Positions 47,009 through 58,736 of a stretch of 64,000 bases of DNA are shown in pieces (position 1 is the first letter of the stretch; each line of letters begins with the position of its first letter). Origin of the DNA: Astragalus membranaceus (lineage: Eukaryota; Streptophyta; Magnoliopsida; Fabales; Fabaceae); the NCBI GenBank assembly GCA_039519185.1, contig CM076848.1, forward strand, positions 29,431,917 to 29,495,916, written 5' to 3'. The position numbers and the translations under genes were made by a program. Below the pieces are notes generated by a model. That model saw only the letters and a program-made list of their open reading frames with translations, did no database searches and was not told the DNA's origin.

Positions 47009-49950
47009 TTAAGCATCCAAGGCATGTGCCGCTTGTAGTTTTGGAAGGTTTCCCTTGGGTGTTCTGTTTTTCTCTTGCTTCATTAGCTCTACAAACTCCT
47101 TAAAAGCTGCATTATAAACAATATAACATTAGTAACTATTGATCAATAGTAAATTTTAAGACAAATCGGGAAATGATAACGCAAATTGAATCAAATGGTG
47201 AAATAGATTGATCGCTTAATAAACGGTGCAAATTTGAAGTCTCTCACCGTTGTCGGAATCATGAGGTCCAGGGGATGCTTCTGGATGGTATTGAAGAGAC
47301 ATTATTTTTTGAGCAGGGAAAGCAAGACCAGCACAACTTCCATCATTTAGATTGATATGAGTAACCTTCACTCCTTCTGGTAGTGTGGCAGGGTCTACCG
47401 CATAGTTGTGGTTCTGGCAATTTATAATATATCAATTATGATGATCCAAGGCCGTGATAAAAAGAACAAACTACAACGTGACATGAAAATGTTTTTCTTG
47501 ATATAATAAAGACATTGACAGTTAAAAGAACACTGAGGCTATCTCAGTTGACTTTAATTTTGTTACAAAGACATTATTGGCACAGCAAATATAGGATTGC
47601 ACATTAGAGTGCTAAGAAATTCCTTAGTAATTGTTACTAAATGCGCATAATAGTCATTTTCCCATCGATGAAAAAATTCGGTAACCACACAAACACTAAA
47701 TTGTGGTTAGTATGTACTAACCATTGGATTGTTGTATAATGATTAGTAGCATATACTAACCACACAAACACTAAATTGTGGTTAGTATGTACTAACCATT
47801 GGAATGTTGTATAATGGTCACCGAAAAATTTAGTAATTGTTACTAAGGAATTCCTTAGTATCATAAGTCTTTGACAGCTGCTATAATGGGGACGATGAAC
47901 AGAAATAATGGGCACTTATAATCAGTTGCATAGTTTTTCCTACCATCAGTCACTACTATAGTGAGTTCTAGTTTGATTTTCCTTTTTCTTCTAAATACAA
48001 GGGACCAGGCTCAGACCCTCCTTATGATGCAAAAAATATAGATCCTGAACAAATGATTGTTTTGTCTCCCCCCTCTCCCATCAGACCGAATGGATTGAAA
48101 TGGAATTGAGTAATTCAGTATAATTGTGGTGGAAAGCTAAGAAATAAAGTGACAAAAAAACTTACTGGTTTATTTGCATACCTGAGAACTAATTTCAACA
48201 CGGCCGGTTAGAAGGTTGCGAACGGGATGATTTCCTCCATGGTGACCAAATTTCATCTTGAAGGTTGTACCTCCTAAAGCCTGGCCTAGCAATTGATGGC
48301 CCATGCAAATTCCAAAAACAGGCACCTTTCCAATAATATTCCTTACTGTTTCAACGGCATAAGGAACAGCAGATGGATCCCCAGGACCATTGCTAAAAAG
48401 CACACCATCTGGATTTAACTTCAAAGTTTCTGATGCTGGCCATGTTGACGGCACAACGGTGATTTTGCAGCCATAAGATGCTAGGCGCCTAAGTATATTA
48501 TGCTTGATTCCAAAATCATAAGCAACTACCTAAAATTTCATTCACCAGCACGAAGCATAAATTTAATTACCCAAAAGTCAACAAAAGAGAGACAGAACCA
48601 GCAGCTTACTGAATAAAACTTACATGGAACGTCTCTCCAGGCCCTTTACCAGATTTAAACTCCCAATCTTGCTTTGTTGTATCAATCCACTCATGTGGAG
48701 ACATGCAAGATACACCACTTATTAGATCAACACCTGCAAAAATGAAGCAGCATCCATGTAACTCAACGTTCAAAAAACATTTACATAACCACCAAGACTC
48801 GTATCCTTACCAACAATGTTCCATGATTTGGACAAATGAAGTAGTTCTTCGTCTGTTTTGGAATTATCAGTGCTCAAAACACCAATAAGGCTGCCATCTT
48901 CACGCAATCTGCGTGTGATTGCCCGTGTATCAACATCATCTATTGCATCACAAAGTACCATCGGAGTCAAACAAAAAAAATATCAGATAGTAGTGTTCTT
49001 CTGGAAACAACTTTTTGCATAAATTACTTACAAATTCCCATGACATTCCTTTCTGTTAAGTAATCACCAAGATCTTCCACACATCTCCAGTTTGAGGTAC
49101 TGAAAAACAAAATCCATTGCAATTTGCAAAGAGAAAGTAATAGTAAGCACACTAAAGTAAAGCTCAATCAAGGGAAAATATTCCAGAGCAAGAGAATAGA
49201 ACCTGAGACTCAAACTTCTAATTATTAGGCCAGAAAGGAAGCACTTTCTTGATTCCTCATCATCTGAAAAGCAGTGAATACAAATATAGTTTATAAAATG
49301 GTTTTCAAGCACAAGAATTTCAAACCATTAGAAACTAAATAGATTAAATACAAACCAAAATTGATGCCAGTATTCCCAATATGCGGATTGGTCATTAACA
49401 CAAACTGACCAGCATAACTAGGATCCGTTAAAATTTCTTGATACCTGAAGATCACACACATAACAAAGAAAACATGTACTCAATTAAGTTGAAAGCAAAC
49501 CATAAAACAAAAACAACAACATAATATCTCCAGAGATTTTTTATAATTTGCCACACCCAGTCAATGAGGTATTGAAAACAACTTCACCAACTTGAGTTCC
49601 AGAAGCACCAAATGATTTAGCTTTCCAGATTGAACCATCTTCTAACACAAGTCTAGCATCTGAATTTTTCCAAGGCCTTTCTCCATGAACTATATCCCAT
49701 GCAACAAAACATCAGTTTTTTACCAAAACCAAAAAGACACCATTCACATGAAAGAGGCAAAACAATCACAAATGCTCCAGAATAAGGAAAGAAAAGAAAA
49801 CAATTTCAAAGCAAGCAAATAAAAAAGGTTACCGGCAGAGCATCTAACGGAGAAAACGGAAAGCTTTGCACCGGGGTGTGGTGACTTGGAACCGAAACGG
49901 TTGGTGAGGTCATTCAGAGTAACGGCGAAAGAGAAAGCTTTTGTCGCCAT
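47009..49950 (-). CDS. CARA: Carbamoyl-phosphate synthase small chain, chloroplastic
   Basis: Ten minus-strand exons (49833-49950, 49557-49689, 49356-49444, 49203-49263, 49032-49099, 48811-48939, 48624-48733, 48182-48529, 47248-47413, 47009-47106) keep frame throughout and encode 439 residues. The first 40 residues ([17 protein letters not shown]..) fit a plastid transit peptide. The CPSase N-terminal domain follows ([20 protein letters not shown] .. [14 protein letters not shown] .. [11 protein letters not shown]). Next is the class-I glutamine amidotransferase domain with LFSNGPGDP, the catalytic Cys in [16 protein letters not shown], and the His/Glu pair in [11 protein letters not shown]. 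The enzyme releases ammonia from glutamine for the large subunit, feeding arginine and pyrimidine synthesis in the plastid. The length matches relatives (about 430 aa). Intron 8 carries a MITE. No defect is seen. Confidence 0.96.
47610..47860. mobile_element. MITE in CARA intron 8
   Basis: 32-bp imperfect inverted ends: TGCTAAGAAATTCCTTAGTA at the left and AAGGAATTCCTTAGTA at the right. The centre contains two copies of ACTAACCACACAAACACTAA plus GGTTAGTATGTACTAACC, about 71 bp apart, and each copy is itself palindromic. It sits wholly within intron 8 and does not touch splice sites. Confidence 0.8.
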
Positions 49951-50513
49951 TGTCTTTCTTCTCTCTGAAGCGTTGCAGAGATGTCCGTGAAACAGCAAGC
50001 CACCGCAGTGATAGCACCCACCTTCTTTGCTTCCCTTTCTGCTAGGTTTTTATTTTCGATTTCCCCTTTCCTTTTTTTTTCTTCCCTTTTTTATTAAAAA
50101 AAAGTTTCCTTTAACAATTTTGTCACCATGCATGTTGATTGCTGAGTGAGAGAGATTGTTCTCCGAAAAAGCAAATTCCCAATTAGTGTTGGATATTTTG
50201 TTTTGCCCTTACAAGCCCAACATTCATTCAATAATCAAACAATTCGGAGTCAAAAATACTTATTTATCCATTTTTATTCCATATAATTAAACAAAACACT
50301 ACCAAAAATAATAAATTATTTATTTTGATAAATTTGACACATCATCATTTTTAAAGACAAATATATAATTTTCAACTATTTTTTCTCACATTTTTCTTTG
50401 TCTCTCACTTTTATCTTTTGCAAGTTACACTTTCGTATCATCTTTTAATTTTTTATTTCACTTTTGAAACCCACTTTTCTCTTTCATCTCTCTCAATATT
50501 ATCTTTTCCACTT
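49951..50513. other. CARA 5' flank
   Basis: The leader is short and pyrimidine-rich on the plus strand up to about 50100. I see no clear TATA box. The rest is AT-rich without ORFs. Confidence 0.4.
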
Positions 50514-50659
50514 TTTTTTGATAAGCAATGTTAGTAGGGGTGGGGGATGTTAGTTTCCGGGGTTTGAACCCGAGACCTCCTTCTTGCACTCTTTTGGTGC
50601 ACTCCTTCGATATCCCTTAGCCCGCCAACTGAGCTACCTACTTAGGATTCTTTTGGGAT
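50514..50659 (-). mobile_element. tRNA-derived SINE with 12-bp target duplication
   Basis: On the minus strand it starts near CCTAAGTAGGTAGCTCAGTTGGC, where TAGCTCAGTTGGC is a good RNA polymerase III box A. Box B, GGTTCAAACCC, follows about 65 nt later (plus-strand 50560-50571). It ends ATTGCTTATC plus an A run. TCTTTTCCACTT flanks it at 50502-50513 and 50660-50671. The cloverleaf is degraded, so it is not a tRNA gene. Confidence 0.88.
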
Positions 50660-50671
50660 TCTTTTCCACTT

Positions 50672-52956
50672 CTCTCTCACTCATATCTTTGTCACCTCTC
50701 TCCCTCTCCCCCTCTATTTTTTTTCACATTTCAATTTTTTTATTTATCTATTATCCATTTAATAAAAACACCAATATATCAAACAAGGCCACTACATGCT
50801 TATCAAAAAAAAAACCACTACCTAAAATACCAAATTATCTATTTTTCAAAATTTGACGCATCATCATTTTGAAGGACAAATATGTCATTTTCAATTATTT
50901 TCTCTCACTTTTTCTCACTTTTATCTTTTGCAGGTCTCACTTTCACATCATCTTTTAAAACTCACTTTTCTCTTTCCTCTCTCAATCTTATCCTTCCCAC
51001 TTCTCTCTCTCACTCTTATCTAGGTCACCTCTCCCCCACTATTTTATTTTTTCACATTTCAACTTTTTAATATTTTACATTTGAAATTTCAATGAGAAAA
51101 CATTAGAATAATTATATTTTATTTTCACAATTTTATATTTTTATAAATGATTATTTTTCGTTGGATTTAGCCGGTTAACAATTACATCTTATCAATATAA
51201 TCAAACAACCCACTACCAAAAATACTAACTTATTTAATCAAACACTAATTACAAAAATATCTATTTTATCTATATATCTATCTATAAATTATCTATACAT
51301 GTATAAGACAATAGATATTTATTTTTTACTTTGGAGCCTCGACGAGAAAAGAATAGATGTCGTCAGTATGATTATTTTTTATATTTTACATTTGAAATTC
51401 CAACGGAAATCATTAGAATAATTATATTTTATTTTCATGATTTTATTTTATTTTTATAAATGATTATTTTTCTTTAGAGTTAGACGGTTAACAATGACAA
51501 GATTTGTATTCAGGAAGTCTCGAGTTTATTTCCCTATTAGTCTCCTTAGGGTGGGGTAAATATAATTACATTCTTAAGTGGTCAAATAGTCTGAAAGTCT
51601 TCCCAATCTTGGACTGGGGCGTCATCCCCTCACCCTTAAAATTTTGAATACCAACAAAAAAAAGAGTTCACCGTCACTCTTTCATAGGGGTAGCAACATG
51701 ACTAGTTATATCAACTATTTGATAACATTTCCACTTGTATTGGGGATTTTTTTTTTATTTTTTTACTGTGTTATTAGTGTCTAGTATTTATTGGCTTTGT
51801 GTGTAACTAATTTACGTTGGGAAACTTGGTTGACCACTGTATACCTGGCTTTGTTGGTCTATGAGGTTCTCTCCTTCCAATAAAGTTTTTATCACATCCA
51901 ATATTTGAACCTGAACCTTAGGTGAGATCCAAATCCAATTACCGCTCATTGTTGGTTGTGTTGCGGATTTGATGATAGATGATATGACATAATTTTGTAC
52001 TTGTAAAAAAAGTGTTAGAAAGCTAATGATTAAAAATAGTTTTTTCATTAAAAAAATTAGTAAATAAATTTCATATTTTCAGCATAAACAAATAATGATG
52101 CCATACTACGTGTCTTTAAAAACAGTAAAAAAAGGTCTTAAAAAGTTTACTTTAAAATAATATCAGGTTTATTAGAAGAAATTATATCTGTATATTGCTG
52201 AAAGGAATTAGAAAATTTATAGGAAGAAATGAAGAATACCATTTCAAACTTTCGTGTCTCTATTATATTACATAAAACAAAGAGACAGACAGCATAATAT
52301 CAAAGAAGAAAAAAAGAGGCGTTATGGGCTATACAAGACCATGCATGGTCTTGTATACGGTATGCCTGTGGTATGTGGCCGTACGTCCAATCTAATCTAA
52401 CACCAATTATATGCAAGATGCACGGACCCACACATATCTCATCGCTGATAATTATTTGTTGAGCACCATCAAATATTATCCAGGTGATCTCCACTCTAAC
52501 TTTCCATTAGATGTGTCAAATCTAGTCCAAAAACAAAATAGATGTGATGTCCCAATTATGATTGGAAGTTAGCCATTGATTCAACATCACGATCTCCTCC
52601 TATTGGCATGTTTTATCCGTGCGTATACAATTTTGAATTAGAAAATTAATATGCACCGCTATTTTCAAAAATACAAAACCTAACCTAATGAATTGACAAG
52701 AATGGCCTCCAAATATCTTTTAAGATTTATAACGAAAAATTATTGTTATACTGACCATTTTTTTTCAGGAAACAACAGCTATGATTGAATTTTTAACAAC
52801 ATCATACAAAGAGCGTTCATGGTGACCCTTGCCAACTACTTTCATGGTCTCTTGTTGGTAAATATTTGGAAATAGCACAACAAAATGAATTTTGAGCAAG
52901 GATTCCAACGACTAAGTAACCCAGTAATTCCAAATCTCGAGTTTGTGCATGATATC
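50672..52956. other. AT-rich intergenic DNA
   Basis: There is no supported gene. Stretches near 50340-50500 and 50840-51060 repeat each other (GACGCATCATCATTTT.., TCTCTCACTTTTATCTTTTG), a diverged direct duplication of about 150 bp. A second possible SINE lies at about 51487-51663. Confidence 0.5.
51487..51663 (+). mobile_element. Possible second SINE-like element
   Basis: CGGTTAACAATGACAAG..TCTCGAGTTTATTTCC at the left looks like a degraded tRNA head, and TTTTGAATACCAAC followed by an A run closes it at 51663. The middle (GGGGTAAATATAATTAC, GGACTGGGGCGTCATCCCC) has no ORF. Box A/B matches are poor. Confidence 0.35.
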
Positions 52957-53030
52957 TGTTGGGTATTGGGCTCCCTTCCTATGTGGATAAAGACCCAAAT
53001 ATTTTAGCACATTATGTTTCTCACTTATTA

Positions 53031-54149
53031 GGCTTAAATACAGTTTTGGTCCCCTTATTTTGACTAATTCACGATTTTGGTCCCTAAAGTTTTAATTTGA
53101 CAATTTTGGTCCCTCTATTTTCCCAATTTGAAAAATCAAGGTCCCCCACCCCAATTTTGACTCAGTTTGACTGACTTATCCTACGTGGCAGCCCACGTGG
53201 ACTGCCACGTAGGCGCACCCCCACCCCCCACCCAACCCACCCCCCACCCCCCCACCCACCCCACCCCCACCCCACCCCCACCTACCCACTGTTCCTCTTC
53301 CCCACGGATACCCCCACCCCTCCACTGTTCCCCTCCCCCTCCCTCCCCACCTCCGTCAACCCCACCCCCTCCCACCCCCACCTCCGTGAACCCCCCCTCC
53401 ACCGTAACCCCTCCCCTCCACTCCCCCCACCGTCCCTTCGCACCTCCCCTCCCCCCTTCGCACCGCACCGCACCTTCCCCTTCGCACCGCACCGCACCGC
53501 ACCTTCCCCTTCGCACCGCACCTTCCCCTTTCCCTCCTCTGCGACTCCGTGAACCCCTACCCGATCTGGATCTGAACGGCGAACGGCGAGAGACAGCGAC
53601 GAGAGAGAGAGAGCGACGAGAGAGAGAGCGACGAGAGAGAATGGTGAGAGAGGGGGAGGGGAGGTGCGACGAGAGAGGGGGAGAGAGGCAAATCGTGCGA
53701 AGGGGGAGTGGAGGTGCGAAGGGACGGTGGGGGGGAGGGGAGGGGTTACGGTGAGGGAGGGAAGAGGTGGAGGGGGGTGGGATGCGAAGGAGAGAGGTGC
53801 GAAGGAGAGAGAGGGTGTGGGGGTCGCGGAGGTGGGGGTGGGAGGGGGTGGGGTTGGCGGAGGTGGGGAGGGAGGGGGAGGGGAACAGTGGAGGGGTGGG
53901 GGTATCCGTGGGGAAGAGGAACAGTGGGTAGGTGGGGGGTGGGGTGGGGTGGGGGGTGGGGGTGCGCCTACGTGGCAGTCCACGTGGGCTGCCACGTAGG
54001 ATAAGTCAGTCAAACTGAGTCAAAATTGGGGTGGGGGACCTTGATTTTTCAAATTGGGAAAATAGGGGGACCAAAATCGTCAAATTAAAACTTTAGGGAC
54101 CAAAATCGTGAATTAGTCAAAATAGGGGGACCAAAACTGTATTTAAGCC
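53031..54149. mobile_element. Foldback MULE-like element with perfect 9-bp target duplication
   Basis: It starts GGCTTAAATACAGTTTTGG and ends CCAAAACTGTATTTAAGCC. CACTTATTA flanks it at 53022-53030 and 54150-54158. The arms match as inverted copies over at least 350 bp each: first unique words (CTACGTGGCAGCCCACGTGG), then a C-rich left arm against a G-rich right arm, and further inward pairing (TAACCCCTCCCC against GGGGAGGGGTTA). Little unpaired sequence remains (about 53460-53690, with GAGAGAGCGACGA repeats). No believable transposase is encoded. Confidence 0.92.
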
Positions 54150-55189
54150 CACTTATTATAAGTGGAGAGGGTTAAATTAGGGTTGAAAAAAGAGAGATTT
54201 TAGGAATAGAGAGAGCCACCAAAAGAGAGAAATGAAGAGAAAGAGCAATTCCCGTTTTTCTCAAACCTGTCACGGTAAAACTGCGATTGCGGGTTCGCTA
54301 ACCGTTGGATCGTCTTCGTTTTTGGACAGCAGGTTCGCGATACATAGTTCTACACTTTCACTGTTCGGATCGTCGAAAAGAGGTCTGAGGAGAGAGAAAC
54401 CGTCCTCGCACTGAAGGTGTAGTTTTGGGTATTTTCATCTTCTTGTTCTCAATTTGTAAGGTTTTGTGCTTTATTGTATTGGCTGGTTGTTAGCACTATT
54501 TGTGCACTTTGTTGAGACTCTCTTGTACCCTTATTTGATTATAGTGGAGCTATTTGTTTGTGTAGAGTATGTGGCAATCTGCAATATTCTGTTTCTGTAA
54601 CGGATCACGTCGTGAACTGTCAACCGCTCTACCACCGGGCTACGAGAATGAATAGGAAATATGTCCACACACAATAAGAATCCCCGCGTCCCTTCATAAG
54701 CTGTGCCACGTGTCAGGCTGTAATTGGCCAGTTCGTATTTCTGTTGGAAACGGTTTGCTTCTGCACTACAAGAATAATTGATTTTTCCGGCCAGGAGTTT
54801 CCGGCGGATATGGATCCGCCGCAAATATTTCGACGGATTCTAGGCATTTCCGGCGGATTTTATCCGCCGCAAAGTTACCGGCGGAATAATTGACGTTTGC
54901 GGCGGATTAATATTCGACTTGGCTTTTGCGGCGGATTTGGGATTACAAAAATTTATTTTTTTTACGAGATTTTAACAATCCGCCGGTAAGGTTATTTCCG
55001 GCGGATATTTGCCAATTTTGAATTTCATAAACCGCCGCAAATTCACCTCCGTCCGCCGAAAATCCCCTAATCCACCGCAAATCCCATAAATCCGCCGGTA
55101 ACTGCCGTTTCCGGCGGATCTTGCCTTTTGACCGTTTGACTTCGTTTCTCCTATATAAACCCCTTCTCCCCTTCTTCTTTTTCACACCT

Positions 55190-55795
55190 CTACCAATACT
55201 CTCATTCTCTTGATACGGCACTCTCTTGAGCATTGTCGGCAGCGGCTCCAATAGAGTGGTGTATGTCTCCATTTTTTTGTAAAAAAATTTTCACATTGTC
55301 ATGAACACCCCTTCATCTTTTTCGTTAAAAGTAACCCCTTTATCAGCAAAAAGCTCCTCCTCATTATTTTCACCACAAGAGACATATACGCTCATCAAAC
55401 GCTCGGTATCATCCTCCAACTTAACAACCCGTCCTTGCAGTTCCTCAAACTTTCTATTTAGAGATTCAATCATCTTTTCAAAAGATGGTTTCTTGTGAAA
55501 CTTTCTATTTTGAAAATATGGTTGAATCTCTAAATAGAAAGTTTGAGGAATTGCAAGGACGGGTTGTTAAGTTGAAGGATGATACCGAGCGTTTGATGAA
55601 CGTATATGTCTCTTGTGGTGGAAATAATGAGGAGGAGCTTTTTGCTGATAAATGGGTTACTTTTAACGAAAAAGATGAAGGGGTGTTCACGACAATGTGG
55701 AAATTTCTTTACAAAGAAATGGAGACATACGCCACTCTATTGGAGCTGCTGCCGACAATGCTCAAGAGAGTGTCGTATCAAGATAATGGCGTAGG
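55190..55795. repeat. Inverted duplication inside the CACTA element (about 220-bp arms)
   Basis: The left arm (about 55195-55475) read backwards encodes MIESLNRKFEELQGRVVKLE, then DDTERLMSVYVSCGENNEEE. The right arm (55510-55790) encodes on the plus strand VESLNRKFEELQGRVVKLKD with the same continuation. The arms are near-identical inverted copies around a spacer at about 55480-55510. The coding stretch looks like a coiled coil, and the ends read ETYTTLLEPLPTMLKRV / ETYATLLELLPTMLKRV. Confidence 0.85.
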
Positions 55796-57033
55796 TCTCT
55801 GTTTAGGGGTAGCAGACATTAAATATATAAATGATAAAAAATAATAAAAAACCATAATACTCATAATAATACAACAACATATCCGACACTAATTAACGGT
55901 CAAGATCTTGCCGACACTAAATAGTCAATAGTGATTAGTGTCGACACTAATTAACGATCAAGATCTTGCCGACACTAAATAGTGTTGCGTGATTGTTGAA
56001 TAGTCAATAGTGATTAGTGTCGATACTAATTAACGGTCAAGATCTTGGCAACACTAACTAAATAGTGAATATTGATGTTGGTTATTTGCGGCGGATATTT
56101 GGGTATTTGCGGCGGATATTGGGTATTTGTGGCGGATATTTTTTGTGTTTGCGGCGGATTGTGGGTTTTTGCGGCGGATATTTTGGTGTTTTTTAAAAAA
56201 AGGCACGGTATTTTAATTTGAACTATCCGCCGCAATGACCCAGAATCCGCCGCAAATCTCCGTTTAAAAAAACCCGCGGATATTAAATTTCAAAATCCGC
56301 CGCAAAGACCAAAAATACACCGCAACGGGTCTTTGCGGCGGATATTACCTTTTGACCGTTGGTTCCGTTTTCCTATATATATCCATTCCCCACTTCTCAT
56401 TCTTCACACTTCTAACAATCCTCTCATTCTCTTCTTAAAATTTCTCTTTTACTCTCTCTAAATTATCTCCTTCTCTACTAAATCTCTTTTTGAAGTGTAG
56501 CGTTTCCTCCATACGGATTGTCTTCTGCTCTCATTGGGAAAATTCTTCAAGGTATGTTTTTGATATGAGTTAATAGTTTTAGTTTTTAATTTTTTTTTAA
56601 TATTCTTTTTTAAATTATTTTATAATAATATGAGTTTGTTACTAATTGTGTTGTTTTTTGTTTAGGTATTGTTTGGGTTCCTCCTTTTTCCTCTCTGCTT
56701 GAGTTTAGGATAAGCTTCAAGCCAGAGCCTTCTCTTCACTACGGTTAGTTGTTAAAGTAATTAATAAAATATTACTTACTTCACTATTTTTAGTAAAATT
56801 TTGTTACAAATTTTGTTTGCAATAATAATACAAAATAATTTATATTGAAAAAACTTATTTATTAAGTTCACTTATAAATTTTATTCACATATATTGTCTT
56901 ATAAAAATTGAAATTTAAAATTAAATTTGGAATTATTATTTATAATGTTTAAATTATTAGTATATAACATTATTAAAAAATTAATTGTGTTGCTTGTAAT
57001 TGGTAGTTTATTGAAATATCAAAATAAAATGAG

Positions 57034-57073
<40 letters not shown>

Positions 57074-57137
57074 AAATATGAAGTAATTGATAGTTTATTT
57101 TATTTATATTGTAGTGTAGTATACATAGTTCTTGAAA

Positions 57138-58736
57138 ATGGATCGTAGTTGGATGTATGATCGATTGTATCCTGGAAGAACTGGTGTAAAACGACGTTTT
57201 GTAAAAGGAGTAGAAGAGTTTATTTTTTGTGCTAAGTACATTGATCATGAAGAATTTGGGCGACAAGGCGGTATTAGATGTCCGTGCTTGAAATGTTCAT
57301 TTGGAGCTATAAAAAATGAACATGAAGTTAGACTTCATTTGTACAATAATGGGTTTAGGCCAAATTATTGGACATGGAGTCGTCACGGGGAAGGAGCGCC
57401 AGGGGTAGCTGCAGTTCCTGCGGTTAATGTTCCGGTTGAAGTAGTAGATCACACATCAAGTAGTTATCCAGCGACTACGACATCTGAAGGATGGGGAATA
57501 CAACCGTTAGATGTTTATCAGGGAATGATATCTGACGCTGTTGGAGTAAATTTGGATTTTGAAGAACCAGATGCTGACGAAGTTCCAAATGAGGAAGCTC
57601 AAAGGTTTTACATGTATTTGAGTGAGACAAATAAACCCATATTTGAAGGATCTACAGACTCAAAATTATCAATGTGTGTTCGGTTGTTGGGTCTTAAGTC
57701 TCAATTTAATGTTGCTGAGTTGTGCATGGAATATATGACCAAAATGATGTTGGATGCAACCCCCATTAGAGGGAGTTTACCGCAAAGTTATTATGAAGCT
57801 AAAAGAGTGGTATCGAAGCTTGGCTTAAAATCTAAAATGATTGATTGTTGTGTGTCTGGTTGCATGCTCTATTATAACAATGAGTTTGGCATAAATGATG
57901 GAGAGTTGTCGGAATGCAAGTTGTGTGGACAACCACGCTATCGTGTCAGTAGATCAGGGATGAGCAGAGGCAAACCGGTTCCACGAAAATCAGTGTTCTA
58001 TCTGCCTCTTATTCCAAGGCTACAGAGGATGTTTACTTCAATGGAGACCGCGGGTAAAATGACATGGCACCATCAAAATAGAAATAATTCTGGTGAATTA
58101 CGTCACCCATCTGATGGTGAAGCTTGGAAGCATTTTGATCGTGTTCATCCAGATTTTGCTAGTGATCCACGCAATGTTCGGCTTGGTTTGTGCTCTGATG
58201 GTTTCACACCATATATTCAAGCCTCGGCAACACCGTATTCATGTTGGCCAGTTATTGTTACCCCATACAACCTTCCTCTAGAAATGTGTATGTCCAAACC
58301 ATACATGTTTTTAAATTCTATTATTCCAGGGCCAAGTAATCCAACAGCTGGTATTGACATCTATTTGCAACCTTTGATTGATGACCTAAAAAGGTTGTGG
58401 AATGGTGTTTTAACTTATGATGTGGCACGCAAACAAAATTTTGTGATGAAGGCGGCTTTGATGTGGACCATTAATGACTTCCCTGCCTATGGAATGTTGT
58501 CTGGATGGGGGACACATGGTAAGATGGCGTGTCCGATTTGCATGGTTGACACAAAAGCTTTTAGTCTTAAATACAGAGGAAAAGATTCATGGTTTGACTC
58601 GCACCGTAGGTTCTTACCTATGGATCACTCATTTAGAAAGCAGAAATATGCGTTCATCAAGGGAAATGTTGAAACAGCTGGACCTCCTCGTCAGTTGACA
58701 CCAGAGGAAGTTTGGAATAGTGTTAGGGATGGCTAA
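57138..58736 (+). CDS. CACTA transposase TNP2-like, N-terminal part
   Basis: From the ATG at 57138 the frame of 532 codons begins MDRSWMYDRLYPGRTGVKRR and contains the transposase-associated domain (EFIFCAKY..GGIRCPCLKC, residues about 20-85). The TNP2/transposase_21 region follows (LSECKLCGQPRY, PRKSVFYLPLIPRLQRMF, WKHFDRVHPDF, ..YGMLSGWGTHGKMACPICM). It stops at residue about 532, just after the H-rich section, where relatives continue for several hundred residues to include the remaining catalytic part. The following frame already belongs to the second CACTA protein, so an internal deletion joined the two. Transposase binds the subterminal repeats and cuts at the CACTA ends. This copy is unlikely to be active. 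Confidence 0.85.
   Translation: MDRSWMYDRLYPGRTGVKRRFVKGVEEFIFCAKYIDHEEFGRQGGIRCPCLKCSFGAIKNEHEVRLHLYNNGFRPNYWTWSRHGEGAPGVAAVPAVNVPVEVVDHTSSSYPATTTSEGWGIQPLDVYQGMISDAVGVNLDFEEPDADEVPNEEAQRFYMYLSETNKPIFEGSTDSKLSMCVRLLGLKSQFNVAELCMEYMTKMMLDATPIRGSLPQSYYEAKRVVSKLGLKSKMIDCCVSGCMLYYNNEFGINDGELSECKLCGQPRYRVSRSGMSRGKPVPRKSVFYLPLIPRLQRMFTSMETAGKMTWHHQNRNNSGELRHPSDGEAWKHFDRVHPDFASDPRNVRLGLCSDGFTPYIQASATPYSCWPVIVTPYNLPLEMCMSKPYMFLNSIIPGPSNPTAGIDIYLQPLIDDLKRLWNGVLTYDVARKQNFVMKAALMWTINDFPAYGMLSGWGTHGKMACPICMVDTKAFSLKYRGKDSWFDSHRRFLPMDHSFRKQKYAFIKGNVETAGPPRQLTPEEVWNSVRDG

Noticed and set aside
53167..54013. Long ORFs on both strands (195 and 243 codons)
   Set aside because: They mirror each other because the MULE is a hairpin; composition is Pro/His or Gly/Arg repeats.
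54600..54660. tRNA-like box A on the minus strand (GGTGGTAGAGCGG)
   Set aside because: No box B or cloverleaf follows; it is part of the inner Copia LTR.
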